This document shows, piece after piece, positions 24,728-32,347 of a stretch of 64,000 bases of DNA. The DNA is from Parapedobacter indicus. Lineage in GTDB: Bacteria; Bacteroidota; Bacteroidia; Sphingobacteriales; Sphingobacteriaceae. Both the position numbers and the translations under genes were made by a program. The stretch is taken from assembly GCF_900113765.1 (NCBI RefSeq), contig NZ_FOQO01000007.1, positions 248,001 through 312,000 on the forward strand, read 5' to 3'. A model generated the notes under the pieces. The model did not search any database. It saw only the letters and a program-made list of their open reading frames with translations, and had not been told where the DNA came from. Every line of letters begins with the position of its first letter. The first letter of the stretch is position 1.

Positions 24728-25804
24728 TTAATTGACTAGCATCCCTCCATTTATTTCCGGTTCCGCAAACAAAGGGTTGGTGACAAATTCCCGGTCATTC
24801 AATGTTTGCAGGAAGGCCGTAAGGTGCTCTTTTTCCTCATCCGTCATGGGAATACCTATCGTTCCGTCCGGCTGCCTGAACACGGGGTCAAGGGTTTCGG
24901 AGTCGACCATGCCGTTACGATAATGCTCCAATACCCTATTCAGGGTCAGGAAACGCCCGTCATGCATATAGGGTGCCGTATATTGCCAGTTGCGCAGGCT
25001 GGGCACCTTGAATTTGTACCGATCCTGCGGGTTGAGGGTCACCGAATCGCGTCCGATGTCGTTCACGCGGTTGGGTCCGATCCCGTTGTTTCGGTAGCTG
25101 CGGTCGGTAAACAACGGTTCACTGTGGCACGTGGCACAATGTTCCTTGAAGAACATGTATCCCTTCTGTTCAGCTTCGGTGAAAGAAGCTCCGTCCTCGT
25201 TCCGCATTACTTTGTCATACTTGGAATCTGCACTCACCGCCATCAGCATGAATTGGGACAGCGCCATGAACATCCGCGCATCGGTGATTTCCTCTGTGCC
25301 GAATGCCTTTTTGAACAGTACCGGATAGTCGGGGTGTTCGCGCAGCTTGCGGATGACGTTCGGCACGGTCTCGTCCATCTCCACTGGACTGGTGATGGCA
25401 TTCACCGGAGAAAGGTCGAGGTCAAACACACCGCCATCCCAGAAAAACTCCCCTTGCCATGCCATGTTCACAATCGGCATGGGGTTGCGCGTCCCCAGCC
25501 GGTCGTCAATGCCATGGCTTACGTCATGCCCGTGGTGGGTAAAGGAAGCCGATTGGATGTGGCAGCTCCCGCAGGCAATCGTATTGTTGCGCGAAAGCCG
25601 TGGTTCGTAGAATAGTCGTTTGCCCAGCTCAAAACCAGCTTCGGTTACCGGATTGCGGGAGAAATCGTACTCCGGTCCGGGGAAATTGGCCGGACGCGTG
25701 AAACCGGCAAAAATATCGGGCAGCACATCGTTCCCTTTCTTACAGGCGAACACCAGTCCAACCAGTATTGCCAATACCAACAGCTTCTTCATCTTAAAGT
25801 TCAT
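24728..25804 (-). CDS. MbnH-like diheme cytochrome c peroxidase, copy 1
   Basis: The 358-residue lipoprotein (Cys21 in LVFAC) has two c-type heme sites, CGSCH (78-82) and CATCH (223-227), with the spacing of diheme peroxidases of the CcpA/MauG superfamily. LGKRLFYEPRLSRN and TAPYMHDGRFLTLNRVLEHY are family blocks. Its start overlaps the end of an MbnP-like gene by 11 bases (the Met at 25792 is an alternative without overlap). In characterised pairs MbnH oxidises a Trp of MbnP to kynurenine, and modified MbnP binds copper. The same role is inferred here from pairing and not from measured activity. Confidence 0.85.
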   Translation of the reverse strand: MNFKMKKLLVLAILVGLVFACKKGNDVLPDIFAGFTRPANFPGPEYDFSRNPVTEAGFELGKRLFYEPRLSRNNTIACGSCHIQSASFTHHGHDVSHGIDDRLGTRNPMPIVNMAWQGEFFWDGGVFDLDLSPVNAITSPVEMDETVPNVIRKLREHPDYPVLFKKAFGTEEITDARMFMALSQFMLMAVSADSKYDKVMRNEDGASFTEAEQKGYMFFKEHCATCHSEPLFTDRSYRNNGIGPNRVNDIGRDSVTLNPQDRYKFKVPSLRNWQYTAPYMHDGRFLTLNRVLEHYRNGMVDSETLDPVFRQPDGTIGIPMTDEEKEHLTAFLQTLNDREFVTNPLFAEPEINGGMLVN

Positions 25805-26672
25805 CTTCGCTCCTCACGAAATTTTCCGTGTGGTCATGGGTGAACATAGACGGGAAATTATTCGCGATGTTCACGCTATACTCACTGAACATTACGTTGG
25901 GGTGTTCGGGGATGCTGAACGTATGTGGCCCATTGAACACCTGCATGATATCCACAAACAGGTGTACGTTGCTGCGTAGTCCTTCGCGCACCTGTGCAGT
26001 ACCGGCCTGTGTGAGGTCCACCGTGACGGTCTTGACGTTGTTGATGGTAGGCGCACTATACCCGCCGAAACCACCGATGTGGTACTTGAACTGCTTGTTG
26101 CCCGTAGGGTCTCCCTGCTGGTCGTCCGAAATGAGGCCACAGTAACCCTCGAATTTGAAGAAGATGTACCCACTGTTCCATCCCCAGTACATGCCGCCAC
26201 CTTCATGGCCTTCGTCCGGGTTGAAAGAAAGTACGCCCTTCCGCTGCTCCACGGGCATCTTGCTGCGTTCGGCATCCACGCCGACGATAAAGGAAACTTT
26301 GGTGTAATCGCCCTCCGGTGCCATCACTTTGGTGAACCGGGTGGAACGATCCCCACCGTTGACTAGGAAGTAACTATCCTCCTGCGGCACCGTGTATTCG
26401 CTTCCATCGGCCTTGTACAGCTTGATGTTGCTGATGAAATACTGCAGCAGCTTGATGCTGAATTTTTCGCCTTTGGCATTCGTGTATTCGCGCGGATGGA
26501 AGCCGAAGGTTTCCTCGCTCACGATGTTGTCAAATTCGATGGAAAACGCTCCCGTCTTACCGGCGTCCGGTCCGGGTGTATCCTTCTTGCTGCAAGCCGC
26601 GGCCATCAACACGGTGGCCATGAGCAACACGGATTTCCATCCTATTTTTGTGTCTGTTCTTTTCATTTTCAT
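25794..26672 (-). CDS. MbnP-like copper-binding lipoprotein, copy 1
   Basis: The 292-residue protein has a lipobox (MAAAC, Cys27) and the MbnP-family core: FSIEFDNIV, the KLLQYFISNIKLYKADG strand, PEGDYTKVSFIVGVD, and GGMYWGWNSGYIFFKFEG. The mature protein has only two Trp (163 and 165), both in WGW, so one of these is the likely site of oxidation by the partner peroxidase. The C-terminus ends in a His-containing segment (TMFTHDHTENF-like, with HDH). The start codon overlaps the stop of the upstream peroxidase gene (ATGA), so translation is probably coupled. Confidence 0.85.
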   Translation of the reverse strand: MKMKRTDTKIGWKSVLLMATVLMAAACSKKDTPGPDAGKTGAFSIEFDNIVSEETFGFHPREYTNAKGEKFSIKLLQYFISNIKLYKADGSEYTVPQEDSYFLVNGGDRSTRFTKVMAPEGDYTKVSFIVGVDAERSKMPVEQRKGVLSFNPDEGHEGGGMYWGWNSGYIFFKFEGYCGLISDDQQGDPTGNKQFKYHIGGFGGYSAPTINNVKTVTVDLTQAGTAQVREGLRSNVHLFVDIMQVFNGPHTFSIPEHPNVMFSEYSVNIANNFPSMFTHDHTENFVRSEDEL

Positions 26673-27787
26673 TTTTTCGTATTGTTTGGGTTTGCAAAAT
26701 CCCTGTCGCCAAGGAACGCTTCGTCTGTCAGCGTGTGCAGGAAAGCGACAATCGCCTCTTTTTCATCGCCGCTCATCGGTATTCCGGGTTTGCCATCACG
26801 CTGGTACAGCAACCGGTCGGTCACTTCGGAGTCCTTAATCCCCGAGGCGTAATGGTCGAGCACCCCCTCGATGGTGGCAAACCGCCCATCGTGCATGTAG
26901 GGAGCGCTGACCATCACGTTCCGCAGGGAAGGCGTCTTGAACGCGCCGAGGTCCATCGGGTCGAACGTGATGCGGTACCGTCCGCGATGTATCCATTCGT
27001 GGGAATCGTCGCTGAAATCGTCATCGATGCCGTTGTTATGGAAGCTGTTGTCCGTGAAGAGCTCTCCGCTGTGGCACCCCCCGCATTTCTGCCTGACCAG
27101 GGAAAGTCCGTGAAGTTCTGTTTCGTTGAGTGCCGACGGACCTGCCCCGTCCAACGTATAGCGGTCATACCGGGAATTTCCCGATACCAGCGTCCGCTGG
27201 AACTGGGCGAGGGCCTTGGCCACGTTGGCAGCGGTGATGCCGTCAGAAAATGCATCGCTGAACAACTTCGGATAGTCGGCACTCTCGCGTAGCCTTGTTT
27301 CGAGCAACCCGAGATCCATGCCCATCTCGTCGGCATGGGTGAGCGGCCCGAACGCCTGCGATTCGAGGTTCTTCGAGCCTCCGTCCCAGAAAAGACCACT
27401 GGACGCCCATGCCAGGTTAAACAGCACCGGCACATGCCGCTCCAGCGGTCTGCCAGATACACCGTGCGTAGCGATGGCCACGCCGTCCGAAAACGCAAGC
27501 TCCTGCCGGTGGCAGGTGGCGCAGGACACGTTGCCATTGGCGGACAGTAGTCCCTCGTAAAAGAGTTTCCGGCCAAGCTCCACGCCCCGCACGGTCAGCG
27601 GATTGTCGGCTGCCGGTTCGGATGGCGGGAAATGGGAAGGGATGGCAAGGGTATAGGGTTCCGGGCCGGATGGCTCCGGTTCGGGCATGGGCGTTTCCTT
27701 GCGGCAGCCCTGTGCGACCAGCATGGCCAGCAATGCCCCCACTATGGGATACATCCACGCCTGTTTCCGGTTCCTTTTCTCTGCCAT
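26669..27787 (-). CDS. MbnH-like diheme cytochrome c peroxidase, copy 2
   Basis: The 372-residue lipoprotein (Cys28 in VAQGC) carries CATCH (89-93) and CGGCH (235-239). It shares LGRKLFYEGLLSANG and SAPYMHDGRFATIEGVLDHY with copy 1, but the proteins are only moderately alike, so this is an old duplication or a separate arrival. A Pro-rich linker follows the lipid site (PMPEPEPSGPEP). It lies 12 bases after the second MbnP-like gene and overlaps copy 1 of that family. The gene is markedly GC-rich compared with the housekeeping genes in this window. Confidence 0.85.
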   Translation of the reverse strand: MAEKRNRKQAWMYPIVGALLAMLVAQGCRKETPMPEPEPSGPEPYTLAIPSHFPPSEPAADNPLTVRGVELGRKLFYEGLLSANGNVSCATCHRQELAFSDGVAIATHGVSGRPLERHVPVLFNLAWASSGLFWDGGSKNLESQAFGPLTHADEMGMDLGLLETRLRESADYPKLFSDAFSDGITAANVAKALAQFQRTLVSGNSRYDRYTLDGAGPSALNETELHGLSLVRQKCGGCHSGELFTDNSFHNNGIDDDFSDDSHEWIHRGRYRITFDPMDLGAFKTPSLRNVMVSAPYMHDGRFATIEGVLDHYASGIKDSEVTDRLLYQRDGKPGIPMSGDEKEAIVAFLHTLTDEAFLGDRDFANPNNTKK

Positions 27788-27799
27788 CCCTTCTGTTTC

Positions 27800-28654
27800 C
27801 TATTTGGCCGTTGAAGACGCCGTGCGCAGGCCGATGGCTTTCTCGAGGTAATTGGCTGTCAGTTCATCCATCAATTCCGGCGTGGTCGCGCCGATCGCGC
27901 TGTTGTTCCATGGGTATTCGAAATCGATAAGCTGCTGCACGTCCACATCGAGTTCCACGTTGGACACTGCCTGTGAATTGATGGTGATCGGCGATTCGAA
28001 CGTAATGGTCTTTTCGCTGTACTGTTCGTTTGAACCTGTCTCCCAGAAAAACGTCTTGGATTCCGGCGTTTCCTTCACCCATGTCATCTCGCCCGACAAC
28101 GAGGTGAAGATGTAGCTGGTAAACCACATCCAGCTATCGGAAGCCATTCCGTTCAGCGGCGTGAGTTCACCCGTACGTAACGTCAGGTTGTCGTTATACT
28201 TCGGTTCCACGCCGATGGAGAATTTCACGCCGGTATAGTCGCCTGCCGGTATTCCTTTCACGGCAACTTCCTCACGCTTGTTGGCAGGATAAACTTTGCC
28301 GTGCGTGCCGTCCTGAACGGGGATTTCGTTATTCTCTTCCACCAGGTAGTAGGAATCCGGAACGGCTACTTCGCTTCCGTCCGACTTGATGAACTTCACG
28401 TTGCTTACCCAATAACGGAGCCTTGTGAACTTGTATTGCAGATTGAATTCCCCGTCAGGATTGATAAGCTTGTAGTCATACGCTTTATTCAGTTCGAAAT
28501 CCGAATCGCCGTAACGGGCATCGAAAACGATGATTGTTTCTCCCTCCAGGACGGGCTCGGTCTCCACATATTCGGTTTTTTCACATGACACCGCAATCAG
28601 GGCAACGGCTGCCATTGTATAAATTCCTGAATTTCCTATCATGTTGGTTTTCAT
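27800..28654 (-). CDS. MbnP-like copper-binding lipoprotein, copy 2
   Basis: The 284-residue protein has a lipobox ending in AVSC (Cys24) and the MbnP pattern: ETIIVFDARYGDSDFELN, the FTRLRYWVSNVKFIKSDGSE strand, PAGDYTGVKFSIGVE, and SDSWMWFTSYIFTSLSGE. The motif W-x-W-x3-Y-I-F (Trp175 and 177) matches Trp163 and 165 of copy 1. It lacks the C-terminal HDH of copy 1. A 15-codon open frame ends across its start codon (28651-28698) and may couple translation. It is paired with the peroxidase encoded 12 bases downstream. Confidence 0.82.
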   Translation of the reverse strand: MKTNMIGNSGIYTMAAVALIAVSCEKTEYVETEPVLEGETIIVFDARYGDSDFELNKAYDYKLINPDGEFNLQYKFTRLRYWVSNVKFIKSDGSEVAVPDSYYLVEENNEIPVQDGTHGKVYPANKREEVAVKGIPAGDYTGVKFSIGVEPKYNDNLTLRTGELTPLNGMASDSWMWFTSYIFTSLSGEMTWVKETPESKTFFWETGSNEQYSEKTITFESPITINSQAVSNVELDVDVQQLIDFEYPWNNSAIGATTPELMDELTANYLEKAIGLRTASSTAK

Positions 28655-28698
28655 TCGTTAATAATTTTTTTAAAAGCCTCATGGAACCTGCATTTCAT
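28651..28698 (-). CDS. Possible 15-residue leader peptide before MbnP copy 2
   Basis: A short frame MKCRFHEAFKKIINE begins at 28698 and ends in TGA that overlaps the MbnP start ATG (ATGA). Just upstream lies the palindrome CCTTATTATAAGG (28701-28713), whose last bases AAGG resemble a ribosome-binding site. This could be a translationally coupled leader that responds to metal or stalling; it could also be chance. Confidence 0.3.
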   Translation of the reverse strand: MKCRFHEAFKKIINE

Positions 28699-28783
28699 CA
28701 CCTTATTATAAGGCGCTGTAATGGCAGGTTTCCTTGTTTTGTTTTTTCAAATTTTGTTATTCCAATTAATTGATTCCGGCCGC

Positions 28784-29635
28784 TTAGCCGGTGACATCCA
28801 CCTTGAACACGATGGGATCGGTTGATACCTGCTTCCCGTCCTTGAATAGTTTTCCATGCAGTTCCCACAGGCCCGGCATATTGAAATCCACGGTTCCCTC
28901 GTATTTGCCGCTGCCCTGCGATAAAGCGTCTGTGTTTCCTTTGGAACCATGCCCCATGCCCGGCATAGCGGTCTTCAACTGTATCGAGTAGCCATCGGCG
29001 GCGGGGAAAGCGTCCTGGTCAATGCCATGGAGAAGGAATGCCGTCTTGTGCCGTCCCTTACCCACGCTGTCGGGCATCAGCAGGGATATGAAAAACCTGC
29101 CCTCCCCTCCCGCATCGAACGTCATGGTCCGGGTTACCGCGGCCTGCATGATAGGCAGCTTGAACGTAAGCGAATCCGTCTTTCCTTCAATTGATAAGGC
29201 AACGTTCAGCAACCAGCCCCTGCCCATATCCTCCACGTCCGGCATGATGAATACCGCGCTTCCGCAGTACCATCCATTCGTCAACTCCACGGGTTGTGCA
29301 TGCGGTGCGCCATGGGACATCATTCCCATATCCATCAGTGGCGAAAAAACGACACCGGCACCGCTTACGGGGGTTCCGTCCGTCCGTTCGACTTTCAGGT
29401 AGAGATTTTCATACCTGCTTGACAGCGCGGTTTCGGAAAACAGGGAAACCTGCAATCCTGTTCCGCTGAGTGTGGTATCCCCAACGGGTATCAATGCCTC
29501 GTCAGTTGGCATGCGCTCACCGGCGAAACCGGAATCCGCTGTATCCGTATTATCTGCTTGATGCTCCCCTCCATTACAGGATATGAGGATATGCATCACA
29601 ACCATCAAGGCGCACCATACGGCAATGCCCTTCAT
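28784..29635 (-). CDS. Met/His-rich lipoprotein with two YtkA/FixH-like domains
   Basis: The protein has a lipobox ending in LISC and two beta-sandwich halves that resemble FixH/YtkA-type periplasmic domains: SLFSETALSSRYENLYLKVE with PVSGAGVVFSPLMDMGM, and the second half ending GTVDFNMPGLWELHGKLFKDG. Two Met/His clusters stand out, DMGMMSHGAPHAQP and MPGMGHGSKG, as in copper carriers. The ATG at 29635 was preferred, with 29650 possible. It lies 129 bases before MbnP copy 2 in the same direction and may pass copper to it, by analogy with CopC or PCu(A)C proteins. Confidence 0.75.
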   Translation of the reverse strand: MKGIAVWCALMVVMHILISCNGGEHQADNTDTADSGFAGERMPTDEALIPVGDTTLSGTGLQVSLFSETALSSRYENLYLKVERTDGTPVSGAGVVFSPLMDMGMMSHGAPHAQPVELTNGWYCGSAVFIMPDVEDMGRGWLLNVALSIEGKTDSLTFKLPIMQAAVTRTMTFDAGGEGRFFISLLMPDSVGKGRHKTAFLLHGIDQDAFPAADGYSIQLKTAMPGMGHGSKGNTDALSQGSGKYEGTVDFNMPGLWELHGKLFKDGKQVSTDPIVFKVDVTG

Positions 29636-29760
29636 TATCGGTCTTGTCATGATCTTAGATTATTTGCCTTTCTGTGACCGGAAGCGGATCGAACATGGTT
29701 GCGGTTCAGCCACGTACGGCAAGCTGGTTGCCTCAGCGCTCCGGGAACAGGATTATTCCG

Positions 29761-30147
29761 CTATATGAGTAGAGATGGCAAACGGGGTGGACGGAAATTG
29801 TCATTCGAAAACAAATAGTGGTAGGATTCGTTCGATGGAATAGGTGTAATGGACTTGGGTATAAAGAGCGAATGGAAGATAATTAATTCTGGTAGTATGA
29901 ACACGACGGTTTCCACTTTGGGACTTGCGTGGTCACCCGTACCATTCGTTCCGTCGTCTTCCATCGCCTTCAGTTTTTTCATCAGCACACACTGGCCATT
30001 ACAGTGCAGTTCGGGCCTGTCACGGTTCTCGCACAGTTCTTCCGCGATGCGCTGCTTATTGGCGCTATACCATGCAAACACGCCGAGGCAGCCGAGGCAT
30101 TGGTATACCAGCGAAATCAGAAGTACTATGGAAACCGTCTTTTTCAA
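29761..30147 (-). CDS. Small membrane protein with CNGQCVLMKKLK motif
   Basis: Frames reaching back to 30339 overlap the sco gene. The likely start is a TTG at 30147, 4 bases after the sco stop, giving 128 residues. One N-terminal helix (TVSIVLLISLVYQCLGCLGV) is followed by YSANKQRIAEELCENR and CNGQCVLMKKLK, then a polar linker and an end with YHYLF and FRPP. It shares this pattern with the protein at 30889-31260, so the two are paralogues. Paired cysteines and the sco neighbour suggest a copper role, which is inference. Confidence 0.7.
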   Translation of the reverse strand: MKKTVSIVLLISLVYQCLGCLGVFAWYSANKQRIAEELCENRDRPELHCNGQCVLMKKLKAMEDDGTNGTGDHASPKVETVVFILPELIIFHSLFIPKSITPIPSNESYHYLFSNDNFRPPRLPSLLI

Positions 30148-30151
30148 ACTT

Positions 30152-30793
30152 CTAGCCTTTATCCAGCAGTTTTTCGATATCAGCGATGACCTTCGGGATG
30201 GAGTCCGTAAGTGTACCGTCGTACACTCCCCGGACACGCCTTTCTTCATCCACCAGGGTGAAAGCCCCGCTATGGTTGAAACCGCCCGGGGCGTCCGCGT
30301 CTTCCTGCGCGAATGAGAAATAGCCCTCCTGCCCGGCAAGCCGGTAGACTTCTTCCTTTGGTCCGTTTACGAAATGCCACAACGGAGGCGCACCAAGCTT
30401 ATCGGCATAACTTTTCAATACCGGAGGTAGGTCGTGTTTGGGGTCAATCGTATGCGAAAGGATGGCAAACCGTTCATTGCCTTCGAAATGCCTCGCGATG
30501 GCCAACAGATTCTTGGACATGATGGGACAGATCGTAGGGCAGCGCGTGAAGAAAAAATCGGCCAGATAAATCTTTCCCTCGAACGTTTCATTGGTCACCC
30601 AACTGCTGTCCTGGTCGAGGAAGCGGAACTGCGGTACGGTGTGGAATACCGTATCAATATGCTCCACGCCTTCCCTGACGGTTGTTATGTATTCCTTTTC
30701 GCCCAGAATGGGCAGCTTTTCCTGCTCCCCGCTGGAACAGGCGGCATGTACAATGGCCATGGCCATACATGCCAACAGATGTGTTATCTTCAT
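30152..30793 (-). CDS. Sco1/SenC family copper chaperone
   Basis: The 213-residue lipoprotein (Cys19 in VHAAC) has the thioredoxin-like Sco fold and every copper ligand: Cys85 and Cys89 in the CPTIC motif, and His174 in FNHSG. FEGKIYLADFFFTRC and HTIDPKHDLPPVL are family blocks. Sco proteins deliver copper to the CuA site of cytochrome oxidase or act as redox partners. In this cluster it may instead feed the MbnP or YtkA-like proteins. No oxidase genes are visible nearby. Confidence 0.92.
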   Translation of the reverse strand: MKITHLLACMAMAIVHAACSSGEQEKLPILGEKEYITTVREGVEHIDTVFHTVPQFRFLDQDSSWVTNETFEGKIYLADFFFTRCPTICPIMSKNLLAIARHFEGNERFAILSHTIDPKHDLPPVLKSYADKLGAPPLWHFVNGPKEEVYRLAGQEGYFSFAQEDADAPGGFNHSGAFTLVDEERRVRGVYDGTLTDSIPKVIADIEKLLDKG

Positions 30794-30888
30794 TAACGAT
30801 TTCTAACTACAGGGAACATCAGTTACCCGTTGAGTTCGACATAGTGGAATTATTTGCCAATACTTTCGTATAGCAAGCCGGACGTCTA

Positions 30889-31260
30889 TCAGGAAATCGG
30901 GGGATGGAAAATGGCGTGTTCCATTCGGAACAGGTAGTGTGGTTCGGGTTGCGGATGGTAACGGACAGTACGCTCAAAACCGGTATACTCTCCTATACCA
31001 AAACTTTCCGTTACCTGTGAAAACAGCACAATTTCCTTGAGCTTAAGATCGGGCTGCTGCTGTTCCTTTTCCTGCTGCTCTTTCAGTTTCTTCATCAGCA
31101 CGCACTGGCCCTTGCAGGAACTGTTCAGCACAAAGCGGCTTTCACACTGGTTTTTGGCGATAAAATCCCGGTTTGCATAGAAACCCGCCGTAACCCACAA
31201 GGCCGATAGGCTCTGCGAAAGCATGGCAAGGGCTAAAACCAAAGCAAACAGTTTAATCAT
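30889..31260 (-). CDS. Small membrane protein with CKGQCVLMKKLK motif (paralogue)
   Basis: From the ATG at 31260 the protein has 123 residues: an N-terminal helix (LFALVLALAMLSQSLSALWV), then FYANRDFIAKNQCESRF, CKGQCVLMKKLKEQQ, a Glu/Gln-rich helix, and an end with PHYLFRMEHAIFHPPIS. The YxN-x3-IA, CE-x-R, CxGQCVLMKKLK and YLF...F-PP elements match the protein at 29761-30147. It starts the copper-type cluster, 95 bases before sco. Its predicted -7 promoter element ends six bases before the ATG, so its transcript may be leaderless. Confidence 0.75.
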   Translation of the reverse strand: MIKLFALVLALAMLSQSLSALWVTAGFYANRDFIAKNQCESRFVLNSSCKGQCVLMKKLKEQQEKEQQQPDLKLKEIVLFSQVTESFGIGEYTGFERTVRYHPQPEPHYLFRMEHAIFHPPIS

Positions 31261-31266
31261 CGCACG

Positions 31267-31274
31267 CAAATGTA
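31267..31274 (-). promoter_or_regulatory. Possible -7 element directly before the start codon
   Basis: On the minus strand TACATTTG (31274-31267) fits TAnnTTTG. The ATG begins at 31260, so transcription would start at or within a base or two of the start codon. A weak TTG lies 17 bases further upstream, closer than usual. Confidence 0.4.
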
Positions 31275-31297
31275 GTGATTTTTTACTTTTACAACTC

Positions 31298-31329
31298 AAA
31301 AAAAGAGGCTGCCTAAAAGTCAACCTCTT
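31298..31329 (-). terminator. Intrinsic terminator of the DUF4382 gene
   Basis: AAGAGGTTG and CAGCCTCTT pair over 9 bases on the minus strand (31329-31321 with 31311-31303) around a 9-base loop, followed by a run of T. It separates the DUF4382 gene from the copper-type cluster. Confidence 0.85.
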
Positions 31330-31358
31330 CATTATTCTGGTGTGTCGGTATTTAACGG

Positions 31359-32168
31359 CTATTCTTCTTCTACTGCCGGAGCCAATGTAAGGGTACCCAG
31401 GTCAGAAATCATACCGAATTTGACCGGCACATCAGTTACCGTACTGGCTGCTAAACCGGAAGTGGAATCGGGCTCGGCAATCACCGTATAATCACCTTCA
31501 GGCAGGCCGGACATCAGGAAATAGCCGTCCTCATTCGGAATAGCAGTGGCTGTATCCGTTGCACTGAAGGCAGTGATGATCACCGAGTAGTCAGGCGACA
31601 TCGGTTCCACCGTACCCTTAATCCGGCCGTTGGTAAGCTCCGTAAACACCCGGATCACCGGTTTTACAATGTATGCACCATTGCCCGTCTCCACAATAGA
31701 TTTCGCGACATCAAAATCCGTCCACACAGTATATGAACCATCGGGGGCGAGCTCCTGGTGTACGTTAAACTTCAATCCGCTCTGTTTTCCAGACGGAACG
31801 GTAAACGGAATTTGCGCACCATCGATAACGAACGAGTTTTCCTCGCCTAATATCACCCGCACCTGAGAAAGTGTTCCGGTGGGAAGCGTCGTGCTAGCAA
31901 TCAGGGAATCCACCCCATTCCGAAGCTTAAGAACGTCGTAAACACCTGGAAGTATGACATCAGCGGTCTGCCATCCAGCCTCATCCGTGTGGAATTCGAT
32001 TCCTTGGATATCCAGGTATACGTGTTCAAACGGACCTGGCGCATCCGTCAACCGGAGATCCACTTTAGCCGTCCCCGCTCCCTCGGGGGATCCCGTCTTA
32101 CTACATGCCCCGAAAAAAATAACGGCACAAAGTGCTACCAATACGGGCAATACAAATTGCTTTTTCAT
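31359..32168 (-). CDS. DUF4382 lipoprotein
   Basis: From the ATG at 32168 (the ATG at 32171 is equally possible) the protein has 269 residues with a lipobox (FFGAC). The DUF4382 domain covers about residues 35-170: KVDLRLTDAPGPFEHVYLDI, GIEFHTDEAGWQTADV, LPTGTLSQVRVILGEEN and PSGKQSGLKFNVHQEL. A C-terminal carboxypeptidase-regulatory-like domain follows (TELTNGRIKGTVEPMS, NEDGYFLMSGLPEGDYTV). The function of the family is unknown. Its first codons and upstream gene occur again at 37.3 kb, where this gene is reduced to nine codons. Confidence 0.85.
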   Translation of the reverse strand: MKKQFVLPVLVALCAVIFFGACSKTGSPEGAGTAKVDLRLTDAPGPFEHVYLDIQGIEFHTDEAGWQTADVILPGVYDVLKLRNGVDSLIASTTLPTGTLSQVRVILGEENSFVIDGAQIPFTVPSGKQSGLKFNVHQELAPDGSYTVWTDFDVAKSIVETGNGAYIVKPVIRVFTELTNGRIKGTVEPMSPDYSVIITAFSATDTATAIPNEDGYFLMSGLPEGDYTVIAEPDSTSGLAASTVTDVPVKFGMISDLGTLTLAPAVEEE

Positions 32169-32184
32169 CATCTCAATTATAAAA

Positions 32185-32347
32185 TTATAAACTATTAAAC
32201 CAAAGCCTTTTTTCCAGTGACCGGGGTGCCGGGTCACGCATAGATTTCTCCTGTAATTTCTTAGCTTGTTCCGCAGGGACGTCCTTGCATAAGCCCGATC
32301 GAAAGGACCGTAAAGCTAAGTGCTAGTATCCTTAAAGAACTTTTCAT
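32185..32347 (-). pseudogene. Frameshifted copy of the small VPPGQAKK lipoprotein gene
   Basis: The ATG at 32347 reads MKSSLRILALSFTVLSIGL, but this frame stops after 28 codons at 32261. The continuation lies in another frame: VPAEQAKKLQEKSMRDPAP, ending at 32185. This matches the intact protein at 37307-37495 (MKRLLKILMLSLTVFWLGSC, then VPPGQAKKITGKKSARDHAP). About seven codons around the lipid site are missing as well. The upstream bases TCAAAAAACCTGCC (32369-32382) also recur at 37516-37529. Confidence 0.75.

Noticed and set aside
24806..25615. A 269-residue plus-strand frame opposite the first peroxidase gene
   Set aside because: It is antisense to a gene with both heme motifs, has no signal or domain, and no promoter or start context.
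26914..27576. A 220-residue frame within the second peroxidase gene
   Set aside because: It lies on the same strand in another frame inside a clear diheme peroxidase, is rich in Arg and Ser as GC-rich shadows are, and has no domain.
23225..31358. A methanobactin precursor (mbnA) in the copper-type cluster
   Set aside because: I read the gaps in this region by eye and found no short gene with the expected Cys pattern. The 15-codon leader at 28651-28698 has only one Cys and does not fit.
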